NCBI GenBank assembly: GCA_944388605.1
Contig: CALXJJ010000014.1
Coordinates: 1 to 39,794, forward strand
From: an uncultured Clostridia bacterium
GTDB lineage: Bacteria > Bacillota > Clostridia > TANB77 > CAG-508
Reading direction: 5' to 3'
Length of the DNA: 39,794 nucleotides
Shown here: positions 8,265-18,010 of the stretch, one piece after another
Numbering within the stretch: the first letter of the stretch is position 1
Layout: every line of letters begins with the position of its first letter
The notes under the pieces: model-generated
The model's database searches: none
What the model was told of the DNA's origin: nothing
What the model saw: only the letters and a program-made list of their open reading frames with translations
Made by a program: the position numbers and the translations under genes

Positions 8265-9491
8265 ATGGATAACAATGTAAAAGAAATGATATCACAGGCA
8301 GAAGAAGTTTTAAAAAATGAGTATAAAAAAGTTGATAATATTTGTATGATAAATAGCATAAAAGTCTTAGAAGCATTTCAAGAATATAAGATATCAGAGG
8401 TACACTTTGGTAGTACAACAGGTTATGGATATGGAGATATAGGTAGAGATACTATCGAAAAAGTGTTTGCAAAAGTTTTTGGGGCAGAAGATTGCATTGT
8501 TAGAAGTCAATTTATATCAGGAACTCATGCACTAACAGTTGCATTATTTGCATTTCTAAGACCAGGAGATATAATGCTTAGTATAAATGGAAAACCATAT
8601 GATACATTAGATGAAGTCATAGGTATAAAAGAAAATAGTAGTTCATTGAAGTCATTTGGAATTAAATATGAACAAATAGATTTATTAAATGATGACTTTA
8701 ATTATGAACAGATAGAGAAAGTACTTAAAAGTAAAAAAATTAAACTTATAGAAATCCAACGTTCAAAAGGCTATGATTTAAGAAAGAGTATATCATTAGA
8801 AAAAGTAGAAAAAGTAATAAAAATAATAAAGAATATAGATAAAGATGTAATTATTATGATAGATAATTGCTATTGCGAATTTGTGAATACAATAGAGCCT
8901 CTGCAAATAGGAGCAGATATAATAGTAGGTTCATTAATAAAGAATTTAGGAGGAGGAATTGCACCAAATGGAGCTTATATAGCAGGAAAAAAAGAATTAG
9001 TAGATTTAGCGGGACAAAGACTTACTGTTCCAGGAGAAGGAAAACAAGTAGGACCTACACTTGGAATCAATAAATCCTTTTTACAAGGATTATTTATGGC
9101 ACCTTCTGTAGTAGCAAGTAGTTTAAAAACAGCAATTTTAACAAGTTATCTGTTACAAAAGATGGGATATGATGTTGAACCAAAATATGATGATAAAAGA
9201 TCAGATATTGTACAAACTATAATATTTAGAGATAAGAATAAACTGATAAAATTTTGTCAAGGAATACAAATGGGTTCTCCAATAGATTCTAATTCTATAC
9301 CAGAACCTTGGGATATGCCAGGATATTCAGATAAGATAATAATGGCTTCAGGAAGTTTTACTCAAGGTTCTTCAATAGAACTTAGTTGTGATGCTCCTAT
9401 AAGAGAACCATATGTAGCTTTTATGCAAGGAGGATTAACATATGAATATGGGAAAATAGGGGTAATTAAAGCAATTCAAAATATTATGTAA
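8265..9491 (+). CDS. PLP-dependent methionine gamma-lyase-like / aluminium-resistance family protein
   Basis: 408 residues, full length for the YnbB/aluminium-resistance family of fold-type I PLP enzymes. Recognisable parts are VHFGSTTGYGYGD and RSQFISGTHAL near the N-terminus, an aspartate in MIDNCYCEF, and the probable PLP lysine Lys226 in GSLIKNLGGG. The C-terminal part (GSFTQGSSIELSCDAP) is also family-typical. The family is annotated as cystathionine/methionine lyase-like, but its true substrate is not established. The gene follows the WG-repeat gene by 34 bases and is followed by a 10-bp hairpin. ATG 8265 has an AAAGGAA ribosome site. Confidence 0.85.
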   Translation: MDNNVKEMISQAEEVLKNEYKKVDNICMINSIKVLEAFQEYKISEVHFGSTTGYGYGDIGRDTIEKVFAKVFGAEDCIVRSQFISGTHALTVALFAFLRPGDIMLSINGKPYDTLDEVIGIKENSSSLKSFGIKYEQIDLLNDDFNYEQIEKVLKSKKIKLIEIQRSKGYDLRKSISLEKVEKVIKIIKNIDKDVIIMIDNCYCEFVNTIEPLQIGADIIVGSLIKNLGGGIAPNGAYIAGKKELVDLAGQRLTVPGEGKQVGPTLGINKSFLQGLFMAPSVVASSLKTAILTSYLLQKMGYDVEPKYDDKRSDIVQTIIFRDKNKLIKFCQGIQMGSPIDSNSIPEPWDMPGYSDKIIMASGSFTQGSSIELSCDAPIREPYVAFMQGGLTYEYGKIGVIKAIQNIM

Positions 9492-9496
9492 AATAC

Positions 9497-9521
9497 ACCT
9501 TTATCAGTATTTGATAAAGGT
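9497..9521. other. Intercistronic 10-bp hairpin
   Basis: ACCTTTATCA (9497-9506) and TGATAAAGGT (9512-9521) are perfectly complementary, with loop GTATT. There is no T-tract after it, so it is more likely an mRNA processing or stability element, or a weak terminator. Confidence 0.5.
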
Positions 9522-9547
9522 AAGTTTATAGAAGGGAATTAAACACG

Positions 9548-10810
9548 ATGAAGGTAATTGTAATAGGTGGAGGACCAGCAGGCATGATGGCAGCTATTTC
9601 AGAAAGAATACACAATATTAATAATGAAGTAATAATACTAGAAAAAATGGAAAGATGTGGAAGAAAATTACTAATAACAGGTAAAGGAAGATGTAATATA
9701 ACAAGTAGTATCAATATGGATGAATTCATTAAAAATATACCTGGGAACGGAAAATTTTTATATAGTTGCTTTAAAAATTTTACCAATATAGATATAATAA
9801 AATTTTTAAATAAACATGGTGTAAAAACTAAAGAAGAAAGGGGTAATAGGATATTTCCGGAAAGTGACAGTTCTAAAGATGTATTAGAAGCATTTATAGA
9901 AGAATTAAAAAAACTTAAAATTAAAGTTTTTACAAACACAAAAGTAAATCATATTATAGTGAAAGAGAATACAGCAGTTGGCGTAATTGCGAATAATGAA
10001 AAAATAATGGCAGACAAAGTAGTTTTAGCAACAGGAGGTAAAAGTTATCCACTGACTGGTTCAACAGGAGATGGATATAGAATGGCACAAGAAATCGGAC
10101 ATAGCATTACAGAAATAAAAGGTTCACTAATTCCAATGAATGCAGAAAAAATTTGCAAAAATATGCAAGGATTAAATTTAAAAAATGTAAAGATTAATAT
10201 AAAAGATATTAGTAAAAATAAAATAATTTATGAAGATTTTGGTGAAATGATATTTACACATTTTGGAGTATCTGGACCAGTGATACTAAGTGGCTCAGCA
10301 CATTTAGTAAGATATAATAATATAATTGAGTTATTAAAAAATAATCAAATAATTTTAAATATAGATTTAAAACCAGGGTTATCTGAAGAAAAATTAGATG
10401 ATAGGGTATTAAGAGATTTTGCTGAACAAAAGAACAAAGAAATAAAAAATAGTCTAGATAAGCTATTACCACAAAAAATAATTAATGATGTATTAGAAAA
10501 AGCGGGAATAAATAAAAACAAAATAGTAAATGAAATAACTAAAATAGAAAGAAAGAAATTAGTGAATACTATAAAGAGTTTTTCGATACAATTAGACAGT
10601 TTTAGAAGTATAGATGAGGCAATTGTGACATCAGGTGGAGTAAATATAAAAGAAATAAATCCTAGTACAATGGAATCAAAAATTGTAAAAAATTTATTTT
10701 TTGCTGGAGAAATTATAGATGTAGATGCATATACAGGAGGATTTAATTTACAAATAGCATATTCAACAGGCTATACAGCCGGTATGTGTAAAATAGAAGG
10801 AAAACAATAA
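9548..10810 (+). CDS. HI0933/BaiN-family flavoprotein (NAD(P)/FAD oxidoreductase)
   Basis: 420 residues. The N-terminal dinucleotide-binding motif is GGGPAGMMAA (7-16). The family hallmark GRKLLITGKGRCN follows shortly after, with VLATGGKSYPLTGSTGDGY in the middle and a second FAD-contact region near the C-terminus (FAGEIIDVDAYTGGFNLQ). These identify the HI0933/YhiN/BaiN family. Members are flavoproteins of mostly unknown substrate; BaiN of bile-acid bacteria is one member, but that role should not be assumed here. The start is ATG 9548 with GAAGGG upstream. The gene stands between a hairpin and the YigZ gene. Confidence 0.88.
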   Translation: MKVIVIGGGPAGMMAAISERIHNINNEVIILEKMERCGRKLLITGKGRCNITSSINMDEFIKNIPGNGKFLYSCFKNFTNIDIIKFLNKHGVKTKEERGNRIFPESDSSKDVLEAFIEELKKLKIKVFTNTKVNHIIVKENTAVGVIANNEKIMADKVVLATGGKSYPLTGSTGDGYRMAQEIGHSITEIKGSLIPMNAEKICKNMQGLNLKNVKINIKDISKNKIIYEDFGEMIFTHFGVSGPVILSGSAHLVRYNNIIELLKNNQIILNIDLKPGLSEEKLDDRVLRDFAEQKNKEIKNSLDKLLPQKIINDVLEKAGINKNKIVNEITKIERKKLVNTIKSFSIQLDSFRSIDEAIVTSGGVNIKEINPSTMESKIVKNLFFAGEIIDVDAYTGGFNLQIAYSTGYTAGMCKIEGKQ

Positions 10811-10922
10811 AAGCTTTTGAAAACTGTTAGTAAAATTATTACAATCATTCTAAAATTTTAACAAATTAAATACAGACAAGATATGTAATTTATTGTTAAA
10901 ATTAATTTAAATGGAGGTTGAA

Positions 10923-11543
10923 ATGGAATATATAACAGTAAAAGGAGAAAGTAAATCACAAATAATTATAAAAAAATCTAAATTTATTACACATTTAAAA
11001 TATGTAGAAAATAAAGAAGAAGCGAGAAAATATATTGAAATAATACGAAAAAAATATTTTGATGCAAAACATAATTGCTATGCATATATAGTAAAAGAAG
11101 ATAATGGATTATACGAAAAATATAGTGATGATGCAGAGCCATCAGGTACAGCAGGAATGCCAATACTTAATGTGTTAAAACAAAAGAAATTATATAATGT
11201 AGTAGCAATCGTAACTAGGTATTTTGGCGGAATATTATTAGGAACAGGAGGTCTTGTAAGAGCTTATTCAGATTCTGTAGTAGAAGCAATTAACAATGCA
11301 AATATGGCAAAAATCATATTAGGAATGAGAATTATTGTCATATTAGAATATCAACAATTTCAGAAATTTAAACATTATTGTGATAAAAATAGTATAAATG
11401 TGTTAGAAATACAATATGGTGAAAGAATTAGAGCAATCATAGAAATAGAAGAATATAAAGTAGAAAATACATTAGAAATGTTGAAAAATAATAACATAGA
11501 ATACAAAATGGAAAAAAATGTAAAAATACAAAAAGAAATATAA
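10923..11543 (+). CDS. YigZ/IMPACT family protein
   Basis: 206 residues of the UPF0029/IMPACT family. The conserved core reads KHNCYAYIV, YSDDAEPSGTAGMP, VTRYFGGILLGTGGLVRAYS. The second domain (DUF1949-like, ferredoxin fold) spans about 135-200. ATG 10923 is chosen over ATG 10911 because the GGAGG ribosome site (10914-10918) lies inside the longer version. IMPACT proteins are linked to translation control in eukaryotes; the bacterial role is unclear. A consensus promoter follows before spo0A, so spo0A is probably transcribed separately. Confidence 0.9.
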   Translation: MEYITVKGESKSQIIIKKSKFITHLKYVENKEEARKYIEIIRKKYFDAKHNCYAYIVKEDNGLYEKYSDDAEPSGTAGMPILNVLKQKKLYNVVAIVTRYFGGILLGTGGLVRAYSDSVVEAINNANMAKIILGMRIIVILEYQQFQKFKHYCDKNSINVLEIQYGERIRAIIEIEEYKVENTLEMLKNNNIEYKMEKNVKIQKEI

Positions 11544-11615
11544 AAACAAAAAGCAATAAAAAAATCAAAAAAATAAGTAATAACCAATAAAAACAAAATA
11601 TTTTATTAAAAAGTA

Positions 11616-11644
11616 TTGCAAAAAAATGGAAAAAGGAATATAAT
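11616..11644 (+). promoter_or_regulatory. Sigma-A type promoter of spo0A
   Basis: TTGCAA (11616-11621), 17 bases, TATAAT (11639-11644). AGGAGG lies at about 11670-11675, in front of a TTG start. No clear sigma-H promoter or 0A box was found. Confidence 0.6.
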
Positions 11645-11683
11645 CAAAAATGTAAAAAATTTACAAAATAGGAGGAAAGAAAA

Positions 11684-12502
11684 TTGAAGGAAAAAATTAA
11701 GGTGTTAATTGCAGATGACAATATGGATTTTTCACTTACATTAAAAAATTGCTTGGAAAAGGAAGAAATGGAGGTCATAGGAGTAGCTAGAGATGGTGAT
11801 GAAGCTTATGAACTAATTGCAAAAATGCTACCAGATGTAGCCATACTAGATGTTATTATGCCACATATGGATGGATTAGGAGTATTGGAAAGATTATCCA
11901 ATTCACCAAATATAGAAAAATTTCCTATGTGTATAATGTTATCAGCAGTAGGACAAGACAAAATAACACAAAGAGCTATTGAATTAGGAGCCCAATATTA
12001 TATTGTAAAGCCTTTTGACATTAATTTATTAGTAAAGAGGATAAAGGAACTTAAAAATTTTGCACCAGCTCCAATGAGAGCAACATTTTCATCAAGAGAG
12101 ATTAAGGGGCAATACATACAAATGTCTCCAGAAGAGAAAAAAAATGAAGAAAATTTAGAGGCTTTAGTAACTAATGTAATACATGAGGTTGGAGTACCAG
12201 CTCACATAAAAGGGTATCAATATTTAAGAGAAGCAATAATGATGGTTGTTAATGATATTGAAGTGATAAATCAAATAACAAAGCAATTATATCCTGAAAT
12301 AGCAAAAAAATATGCTACAACTCCTTCAAGAGTAGAAAGAGCAATTCGTCATGCAATAGAAGTAGCATGGGGAAGAGGACAACAAGATACAGTAGAAAGT
12401 ATATTTGGATATACAGTATCTGCAGCAAAAGGAAAACCAACAAATAGTGAATTTATAGCAATGATAGCTGATAAACTAAGACTAGAATTAAAGAGTGCGT
12501 AA
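11684..12502 (+). CDS. spo0A: Sporulation master regulator Spo0A
   Basis: 272 residues. The receiver domain (1-120) has the acidic pair D11-D12, phosphoacceptor Asp56 in [13 protein letters not shown], and Lys in YIVKPFD. A linker is followed by the all-helical Spo0A DNA-binding domain (about 155-272) with [37 protein letters not shown] and [14 protein letters not shown], which are diagnostic. It switches cells into sporulation after phosphorelay or direct kinase phosphorylation. The start is TTG 11684, the only start placed correctly behind AGGAGG; a weak start codon may limit its level. Its usual neighbour spoIVB is absent. Beside it lies the remnant of a tyrosine recombinase. Confidence 0.95.
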   Translation: MKEKIKVLIADDNMDFSLTLKNCLEKEEMEVIGVARDGDEAYELIAKMLPDVAILDVIMPHMDGLGVLERLSNSPNIEKFPMCIMLSAVGQDKITQRAIELGAQYYIVKPFDINLLVKRIKELKNFAPAPMRATFSSREIKGQYIQMSPEEKKNEENLEALVTNVIHEVGVPAHIKGYQYLREAIMMVVNDIEVINQITKQLYPEIAKKYATTPSRVERAIRHAIEVAWGRGQQDTVESIFGYTVSAAKGKPTNSEFIAMIADKLRLELKSA

Positions 12503-12738
12503 AATTTAAGCTAACATTACATAGCTTGAAAATACTGTAAGAAAATTCATAAAGCACAAAAATAAATAAAAGTGTATAATCTGCCTACAAGGCTATAAAC
12601 TATATAAAAATAGTCATAGAAAAAGTGAAAAATCAGCAACCAAGGCAATAAATGAAAATTAAATAAAGCAATAAACTTCCAAGATTTATTGGTAAATAAT
12701 TATAAAATGTTAATCAGTAAAAATTGGAGGTTTTTTGT
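12503..12738. other. Gene-free stretch after spo0A
   Basis: I see no gene here. A short inverted repeat (AAGCTA/TAGCTT near 12508-12528) follows the stop codon, but it has no T-tract. I looked for a magnesium (M-box) riboswitch ahead of the Mg2+ ATPase and did not recognise its conserved segments. Together with the integrase remnant this makes up most of the 414-base gap. Confidence 0.4.
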
Positions 12739-12820
12739 ATGGAGAAAATTGATTATGAATTATTGTGATTATAAAGGACTATCACCTAAAAGTATGAAAA
12801 GTTATGAACAAACATTTTAA
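12739..12820 (+). pseudogene. Tyrosine recombinase N-terminal remnant
   Basis: A good GGAGG (12726-12730) precedes ATG 12739, which encodes MEKIDYELL and then stops. In another frame from 12755 the sequence continues MNYCDYKGLSPKSMKSYEQTF and stops. YCxYKGLSxxxxKSYEQT is the typical start of the core-binding (SAM-like) domain of phage/Tn-type tyrosine recombinases. The rest of the gene is gone. This is therefore a frameshifted, truncated relic of an integrase, and no CGG is involved. It suggests that a mobile element once sat between spo0A and the ATPase gene. Confidence 0.55.
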
Positions 12821-12828
12821 AATATTAT

Positions 12829-12857
12829 TTGACAAAATTGTAACTAAATTTTATAAT
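12829..12857 (+). promoter_or_regulatory. Consensus sigma-A promoter of mgtA
   Basis: TTGACA (12829-12834), 17-base spacer, TATAAT (12852-12857). It lies 60 bases ahead of ATG 12917, which shows that transcription is meant to include the short upstream reading frame that a conventional call would discard. Confidence 0.8.
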
Positions 12858-12916
12858 ACAAAATAAAGAGGTTTACATTAAGAAATATATAAACAAAAGA
12901 GGAGATGTAAAAGAGT

Positions 12917-15530
12917 ATGGCAGATTCAAAAGAAGAAGTTAATATATCAAAATTATATGGGGAAGAGTGTTTACTGCAAAAAGAAGAATTTTTGAAGCTA
13001 TATAAAGTAAATGAGAGTCGGGCTAAACAGTAAGCAAGCAGAATATATGTTGCAAAAATATGGAGTAAATGAAATAAAACAAACAAAACCAAAAAAGTGG
13101 TATAATTATTTTCTTGAAAGTTTATTTACACCATTTAATATAATATTATTAGGTATTATAGCATTATTGTGTTATACAGATATAGCTTTACCAGAAACAC
13201 CAAGTTATGCAAATATAATTGTGATTGCTATATTAATTACTGCAAGTACTTTTTTAGACTTTTTTGAAGAATATAGATCAAATAAAGCTGCTGAAAAGCT
13301 AAAAGAATTAGTAGCTACAAATTGTATTGTGTTAAGAGATGGTAAAGAAGTTCAAATTCCAATAAAAAATGTAGTTATAGGAGATATTGTAGTACTTTCA
13401 GCAGGAAGTATGATACCAGCAGATTTAAGAATTATAGAGACTAATGACTTATATGTTGGACAATCTTCTTTAACAGGAGAATCAGATGCTGTAAAAAAAG
13501 TAGTAAATACAGAATTACAAAAAAATGATTTAGATAGTATCGCTGATTTAGACAATATATGTTTTATGGGAACTAGTGTTATATCTGGAACAGCGAAGGG
13601 GGTAATAATAAAAACAGCAGATTCTACATATTTTGGAAAAGTTGCTCATACCATTCATACAGATAAACCTAAAACTGCTTTTCAAAAAGGTATAGAAAGC
13701 ATTAGTAAATTATTGATTAAATTTATGCTTATAATGATACCATTAGTTTTTGTATTAAATATGTGGAAACATTCTACAGTAACTGCTTTTACTTTCGCTG
13801 TAGCAATAGCAATTACAATTACACCATTGTTACTTCCTGTTATCTTGTCGTCGTGCTTATCTAAAGGTGCTATAAGAATGTCCAAAAAGAAAACTATTGT
13901 AAAAAAACTTGATTCTATACAAAATTTTGGGGCAATGAATATTTTATGTACAGATAAAACAGGAACTTTAACAGAAGATAAAATAGTATTAGAAAAATAC
14001 TTAAATATACATGGTAAAGAAGATATTACTATATTGAAACAAGCATATATTAATGCAAGTTTTCAAACAGGATTAGAAGGTAGTATAGATGAAGCTATAA
14101 TAAAGCGTGGAATAGAAAATAATGTAGACAAGATGGTGCAAAATTATGAAAAAATTGATGAGATACCGTTTGATTTTTCAAGAAGGAGATTATCTGTTAT
14201 AGTAAAAGATAGTGAAGAAAAGAAATATATTATAACAAAGGGTGCAGTTGAAGAGATTTTAAATATATGTACTTTGGCAGATGATAATGGGAAAATAATA
14301 AATTTAACAAAAGATATAAAAGAGAATATACAAAGAATTAGCAAAGAAATGAATAAAGATGGATTAAGGGTAATTGCAATATGCCAAAAACAAGATGACA
14401 GAAATATTAGAAAATTTAATGTAGAAGATGAAAGAAATATGACCCTACTGGGATTTATAGGATTTTTAGATCCACCAAAAGAGAGTGCAAAAGAATCAAT
14501 AGCACAAATGAATAAAGCAGGAATTAGAGTTGTAGTTTTAACAGGTGATAATGCAGAAGTTACAAAAAGTGTTTGTGATAGAGTAGGCATAAAGTCTAAA
14601 AATATTATTTTAGGAAGTGAATTAGATAAATTACAAGATAATGCAGTTTTAAGGCTAGTTAAGAAGAATAATATTTTTGCAAAACTTTCTCCTATACAAA
14701 AAGCGAGAATTATAAGATTATTAAAAGAAGCAGGAAATGTAGTAGGATATATGGGAGATGGGATAAATGATAGTCCATCACTTACAAATTCAGATGTTGG
14801 AATATCTGTAGATACAGCAGTAGATGTAGCTAAAGAATCAGCAGACATAATATTATTAGAAAAAGATTTACATGTTCTTTTGCAAGGAGTGACAGAAGGA
14901 AGAAAAACATTTGCAAATTTAATGAAATATATAAAATTAGCAGCAAGCTTTAATTTTGGAGAAGTTTTAGCTGTTATGGTTGCTAGTGTGGCAGTTCCAT
15001 TTTTGCCAGAAACACCAATACAATTATTAGTAGAAGGACTTTTATATGATTTAGGGCAGTTTACTTTACCATTTGATAACGTAGATGATGAAGCTATAAA
15101 AAAACCAAAGAAATTAGATATAAATAGTTTAAAAAAATTTATGTTATTTATGGGACCATTAAGTGCTATATTTAATTTGATCGTTTTTGCTTCATTATGG
15201 TTTGTCTTTGGAGTACGAGAAGCAGCTACATATCAAACTATTTGGTTTTGTTATAGTATAGTATCTAATTTGTTAGGTATGCATATAATAAGAACAGCTA
15301 AAGTACCATTTATACAAAGTAATGCACATAAATTAGTGTATTTTTCATCACTTTCATTAATATTAATAGGTTTAATAGTACCATTTACTCCTTTAGGCTC
15401 AGCTATAGGACTTGTTCCAATAGGATTAAAATACATATTTTTAATATTTACAATAGCGATAGTATTTTGTTTAGTTGCACTATTAGCCAAAAAAGTTTAT
15501 ATAAAGAAAAATGGAGAGTGGATAACATAG
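12917..15530 (+). CDS. mgtA: Mg2+-translocating P-type ATPase (MgtA-like), +1 shifted
   Basis: A P-type IIIB ATPase for Mg2+ uptake. The first 34 codons (12917-13018) encode a typical N-terminal segment ending LKLYKVNES. An in-phase CGG (13019) follows, and the zero frame stops at 13033. Moving one base gives LNSKQAEYMLQKYGVNEI and the rest of the protein, 870 aa in total, normal for MgtA. Related proteins have Gly-Leu at the junction, matching C-GGG-CTA. Downstream are LTGES, the phosphorylated Asp346 in CTDKTGTLT, GDGINDSPSL, and the membrane segment FLPETPIQLLVEGLLYDLGQ. The alternative start ATG 13011 (839 aa) has no ribosome site and loses the N-terminus. The region upstream shows a promoter but no M-box. 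Confidence 0.88.
13019..13022 (+). other. CGGG +1 frameshift site in mgtA
   Basis: In-phase CGG after AGT. The zero frame ends four codons later at TAA 13031-13033. Reading C-GGG or CGGG as one unit gives NES-G-LNSKQ, in line with the conserved Gly-Leu of the family. Confidence 0.75.
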
Positions 15531-15563
15531 AATAAATATGGGTATAATAATAGTGGAGGCAAT

Positions 15564-16379
15564 ATGCAAACTGTTAAATTCCCAGAAATTAATTTATCAT
15601 TGACTTTTTCAGAAATAGCTATACAAATAGGAACTTTAAAAATATATTGGTATGCAATATTTATAACCAGTGCGATTGTTATTGCACTAGTTGGAATGAT
15701 AATTGATAGAAAAATATATAATATAGAAAAACAAAAAATAATTGAAATGATATTAATAGTTATACCAATATCGTTTTTATCTGCTAGACTATATTATATA
15801 TTGTTTAATTTAGATTATTATTTAAAAAATATAAATCAAATTTTAGATATTAGAAATGGAGGTCTTGCAATATATGGAGGAATATTTGGTGCAATAATAG
15901 CTATTGGAATATTTTGTAGAAAAAGGAATATTGATTTTCTTGACATGCTAGATATGGTTGTACCATATCTAGCTTTAGGGCAATCTATAGGAAGATGGGG
16001 TAATTTTTTTAATATAGAAGCATATGGAGTACAGACTCAAAATATTTTTAGAATGGGAATTATAGAGAATGGCAGATATATAGAAGTACACCCAACTTTT
16101 TTATATGAGTCAATATGTACATTTATTTTGTTTTTGATATTAACATATGTGAAAAAACATAGACAATATAAAGGTCAATTAACATATATATATTTGCTAA
16201 TATATTCTATAATAAGAGCTATTATAGAAGGAATGAGAATAGATAGTTTAATGTTAGGTGATTTTAGGATATCACAAATAGTATCAATTATAATATTTAT
16301 TATTGCATTTGTATTATTGATACTTAAAAGAAACACAATAGATAACAAAGTTTCATATTATAAAATATGGAAAGGATGA
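15564..16379 (+). CDS. lgt: Prolipoprotein diacylglyceryl transferase
   Basis: 271 residues, a multi-pass membrane enzyme that moves diacylglycerol from phosphatidylglycerol to the cysteine of prelipoproteins. Diagnostic motifs are GGLAIYGGIFGA, the Lgt signature LGQSIGRWGNFFNIEAYG, and HPTFLYES. Seven or so hydrophobic helices are visible, and the length is normal. ATG 15564 follows GTGGAGG. The stop codon TGA overlaps the ATG of the next gene (ATGA at 16376-16379), so the two are probably translationally coupled. Confidence 0.93.
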   Translation: MQTVKFPEINLSLTFSEIAIQIGTLKIYWYAIFITSAIVIALVGMIIDRKIYNIEKQKIIEMILIVIPISFLSARLYYILFNLDYYLKNINQILDIRNGGLAIYGGIFGAIIAIGIFCRKRNIDFLDMLDMVVPYLALGQSIGRWGNFFNIEAYGVQTQNIFRMGIIENGRYIEVHPTFLYESICTFILFLILTYVKKHRQYKGQLTYIYLLIYSIIRAIIEGMRIDSLMLGDFRISQIVSIIIFIIAFVLLILKRNTIDNKVSYYKIWKG

Positions 16380-16909
16380 AATTTATTATGTGTTGTGATT
16401 GTAAAAGTACGATATATAAATGGCTAGTCATTATAACTATTATATTTATTATATTTGGAATAATATCAATTGTAATAATAAATAATCAAAAAGAAACAAA
16501 TATATTAACAGCTATAGCAGAAAGTGGAGATAATACACAAGTAGGAAATGCAATAATAAAATTTAGTAAAAATGACATTCAGCAAGGTAATGCTATAACA
16601 CATACAGAAGGAACAGATGTAATTAATATTAATGAAGAAGGAATATATCAAATATCTTATCAATTATACGGTGTAAGTGAAGTTATTGGAACTTTTAATT
16701 TTAATGCTATTTTACTTGTTAATAATACGCCTTTACAAGATACTCTAAATGAAAGTCCTGTACTGACAGATAATTATCCAAATAGAATGACATTAACTAG
16801 TACTGTTATTTTAAAATTAAATTCAGGAGATATTTTACAATTAGGAGGTCTTTCATTAGAAGAGATAACTTACCAAAGAGCTAGAATAGATATAGAAAAG
16901 ATAGACTAA
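16376..16909 (+). CDS. Membrane-anchored C1q/BclA-like jelly-roll protein
   Basis: About 177 residues. A Cys-containing N-terminus is followed by one transmembrane helix (about 15-38) and an outside domain with ININEEGIYQISYQLYG, LLVNNTPL and LKLNSGDILQLGG. That pattern of beta-strands resembles the C-terminal domain of BclA-type collagen-like spore proteins and the C1q/TNF fold. No Gly-X-Y collagen repeat is present. The start is uncertain: ATG 16376 overlaps the lgt stop, ATG 16388 has a better spaced AAAGG, and 16367 is also open. A strong terminator follows. An envelope or spore-surface role is inferred from the fold alone. Confidence 0.65.
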   Translation: MKFIMCCDCKSTIYKWLVIITIIFIIFGIISIVIINNQKETNILTAIAESGDNTQVGNAIIKFSKNDIQQGNAITHTEGTDVININEEGIYQISYQLYGVSEVIGTFNFNAILLVNNTPLQDTLNESPVLTDNYPNRMTLTSTVILKLNSGDILQLGGLSLEEITYQRARIDIEKID

Positions 16910-16938
16910 AACTACTTGATTTTAATTGTATTGTGAGA

Positions 16939-16975
16939 TAAAATTATAGTATAAAATTTATACTATAATTTTTCT
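16939..16975 (+). terminator. Intrinsic terminator after the lgt operon
   Basis: A 15-bp perfect AT-rich stem (16940-16954 with 16958-16972) has a very small loop and is followed by T-rich sequence. Confidence 0.75.
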
Positions 16976-16996
16976 GTTTGAAAGGAATGATATATA

Positions 16997-18010
16997 GTGA
17001 AGTGTGTAGTAACAGGAGCAACAGGACACATAGGTAATGTATTAGTAAGAAAATTAGTAGAAAAAGGATATGAAGTAACTGCATTTGTTAGAAATACAGA
17101 AAAAGCGGAATATCTTAAGAATTTAGATATAAAATTTGCATATGGTGATGTAAGAAATATAGAAAGTCTTGAGAGAGCTTTTAATGGTGCAGAAATAGTA
17201 TTTCACTTAGCAGGTATAATAGATATAGGAAATGGTAATAAGAAAACAATGTATGAAGTGAATGTAGAAGGAAGTAAAAATGTAGTAAAAGCATGTAAGA
17301 AAATGAATGTAAGAAGATTAGTATATACAAGTTCTGTACATGCTATAAAGGAAAAGAAAAAAGGCGAAATTATAACCGAAACAAAGGAGTTTTCGAAAGA
17401 TTGGGTAAAAGGAACATATGCAAAAACAAAAGCAGAAGCAACTCAATATATGTTAAGCCAAATAGGAGATAAATTAGAAATTATTGTTACACAACCATCG
17501 GGTGTTATTGGACCATATGAATATATTATTTCAAATTTAGGACAATTAATTATAGATTGTGCAAACAAGAAGATAGGTGCATATATAGAAGGAGGATATA
17601 ATTTTGTTGATGTAAGAGATGTGGTAGATGGTCTAATAAAAGCAGGAGAAAAAGGTAGAAATGGAGAATGTTACATTTTATCAGGTCAATTTGTAAGTAT
17701 TAAACAATTGATGCAATATGTACAAGATATTACAGGTGTAGAAGCACCTAAATTCAAGATAGCAAGATGGTTTGCATATGCCACAGGTTTTTTATCTGAA
17801 TTATATTATAAGATAGCAAAAGAAAAACCATTATTTACTTCATATGCTGTTTATACAACAGGAACAAATAGTAATTTTTCAAATGAAAAAGCAATAAAAG
17901 AATTAGGATATAAAGTTACAGATATAAAAGATACAATAAGGGATACTGTTTATTGGTTTGAAAGTCAAGGAAAAATAAAATTAAATAAAAATAATAAAAG
18001 AAAGGAATGA
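16997..18010 (+). CDS. NAD-dependent epimerase/dehydratase (extended SDR)
   Basis: 337 residues with a GTG start and AAAGGAA ten bases upstream. The N-terminal Rossmann motif is TGATGHIG (7-14). The catalytic residues are the Ser pair of VYTSSVHA and the YxxxK of TYAKTKAE. The atypical/extended SDR type resembles dihydroflavonol-4-reductase-like and epimerase proteins; the substrate cannot be deduced. The stop overlaps the start of scpB (ATGA 18007-18010), so they share one transcript. Confidence 0.85.
   Translation: MKCVVTGATGHIGNVLVRKLVEKGYEVTAFVRNTEKAEYLKNLDIKFAYGDVRNIESLERAFNGAEIVFHLAGIIDIGNGNKKTMYEVNVEGSKNVVKACKKMNVRRLVYTSSVHAIKEKKKGEIITETKEFSKDWVKGTYAKTKAEATQYMLSQIGDKLEIIVTQPSGVIGPYEYIISNLGQLIIDCANKKIGAYIEGGYNFVDVRDVVDGLIKAGEKGRNGECYILSGQFVSIKQLMQYVQDITGVEAPKFKIARWFAYATGFLSELYYKIAKEKPLFTSYAVYTTGTNSNFSNEKAIKELGYKVTDIKDTIRDTVYWFESQGKIKLNKNNKRKE

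Noticed and set aside
12503..12916. M-box magnesium riboswitch ahead of mgtA
   Set aside because: The conserved segments of that RNA were not found, and the promoter lies only 60 bases before the start codon, too close for it.
16916..16944. Promoter TTGATT-17-TAAAAT for the SDR gene
   Set aside because: It would fire straight into the terminator hairpin at 16940-16972, so it is probably chance.
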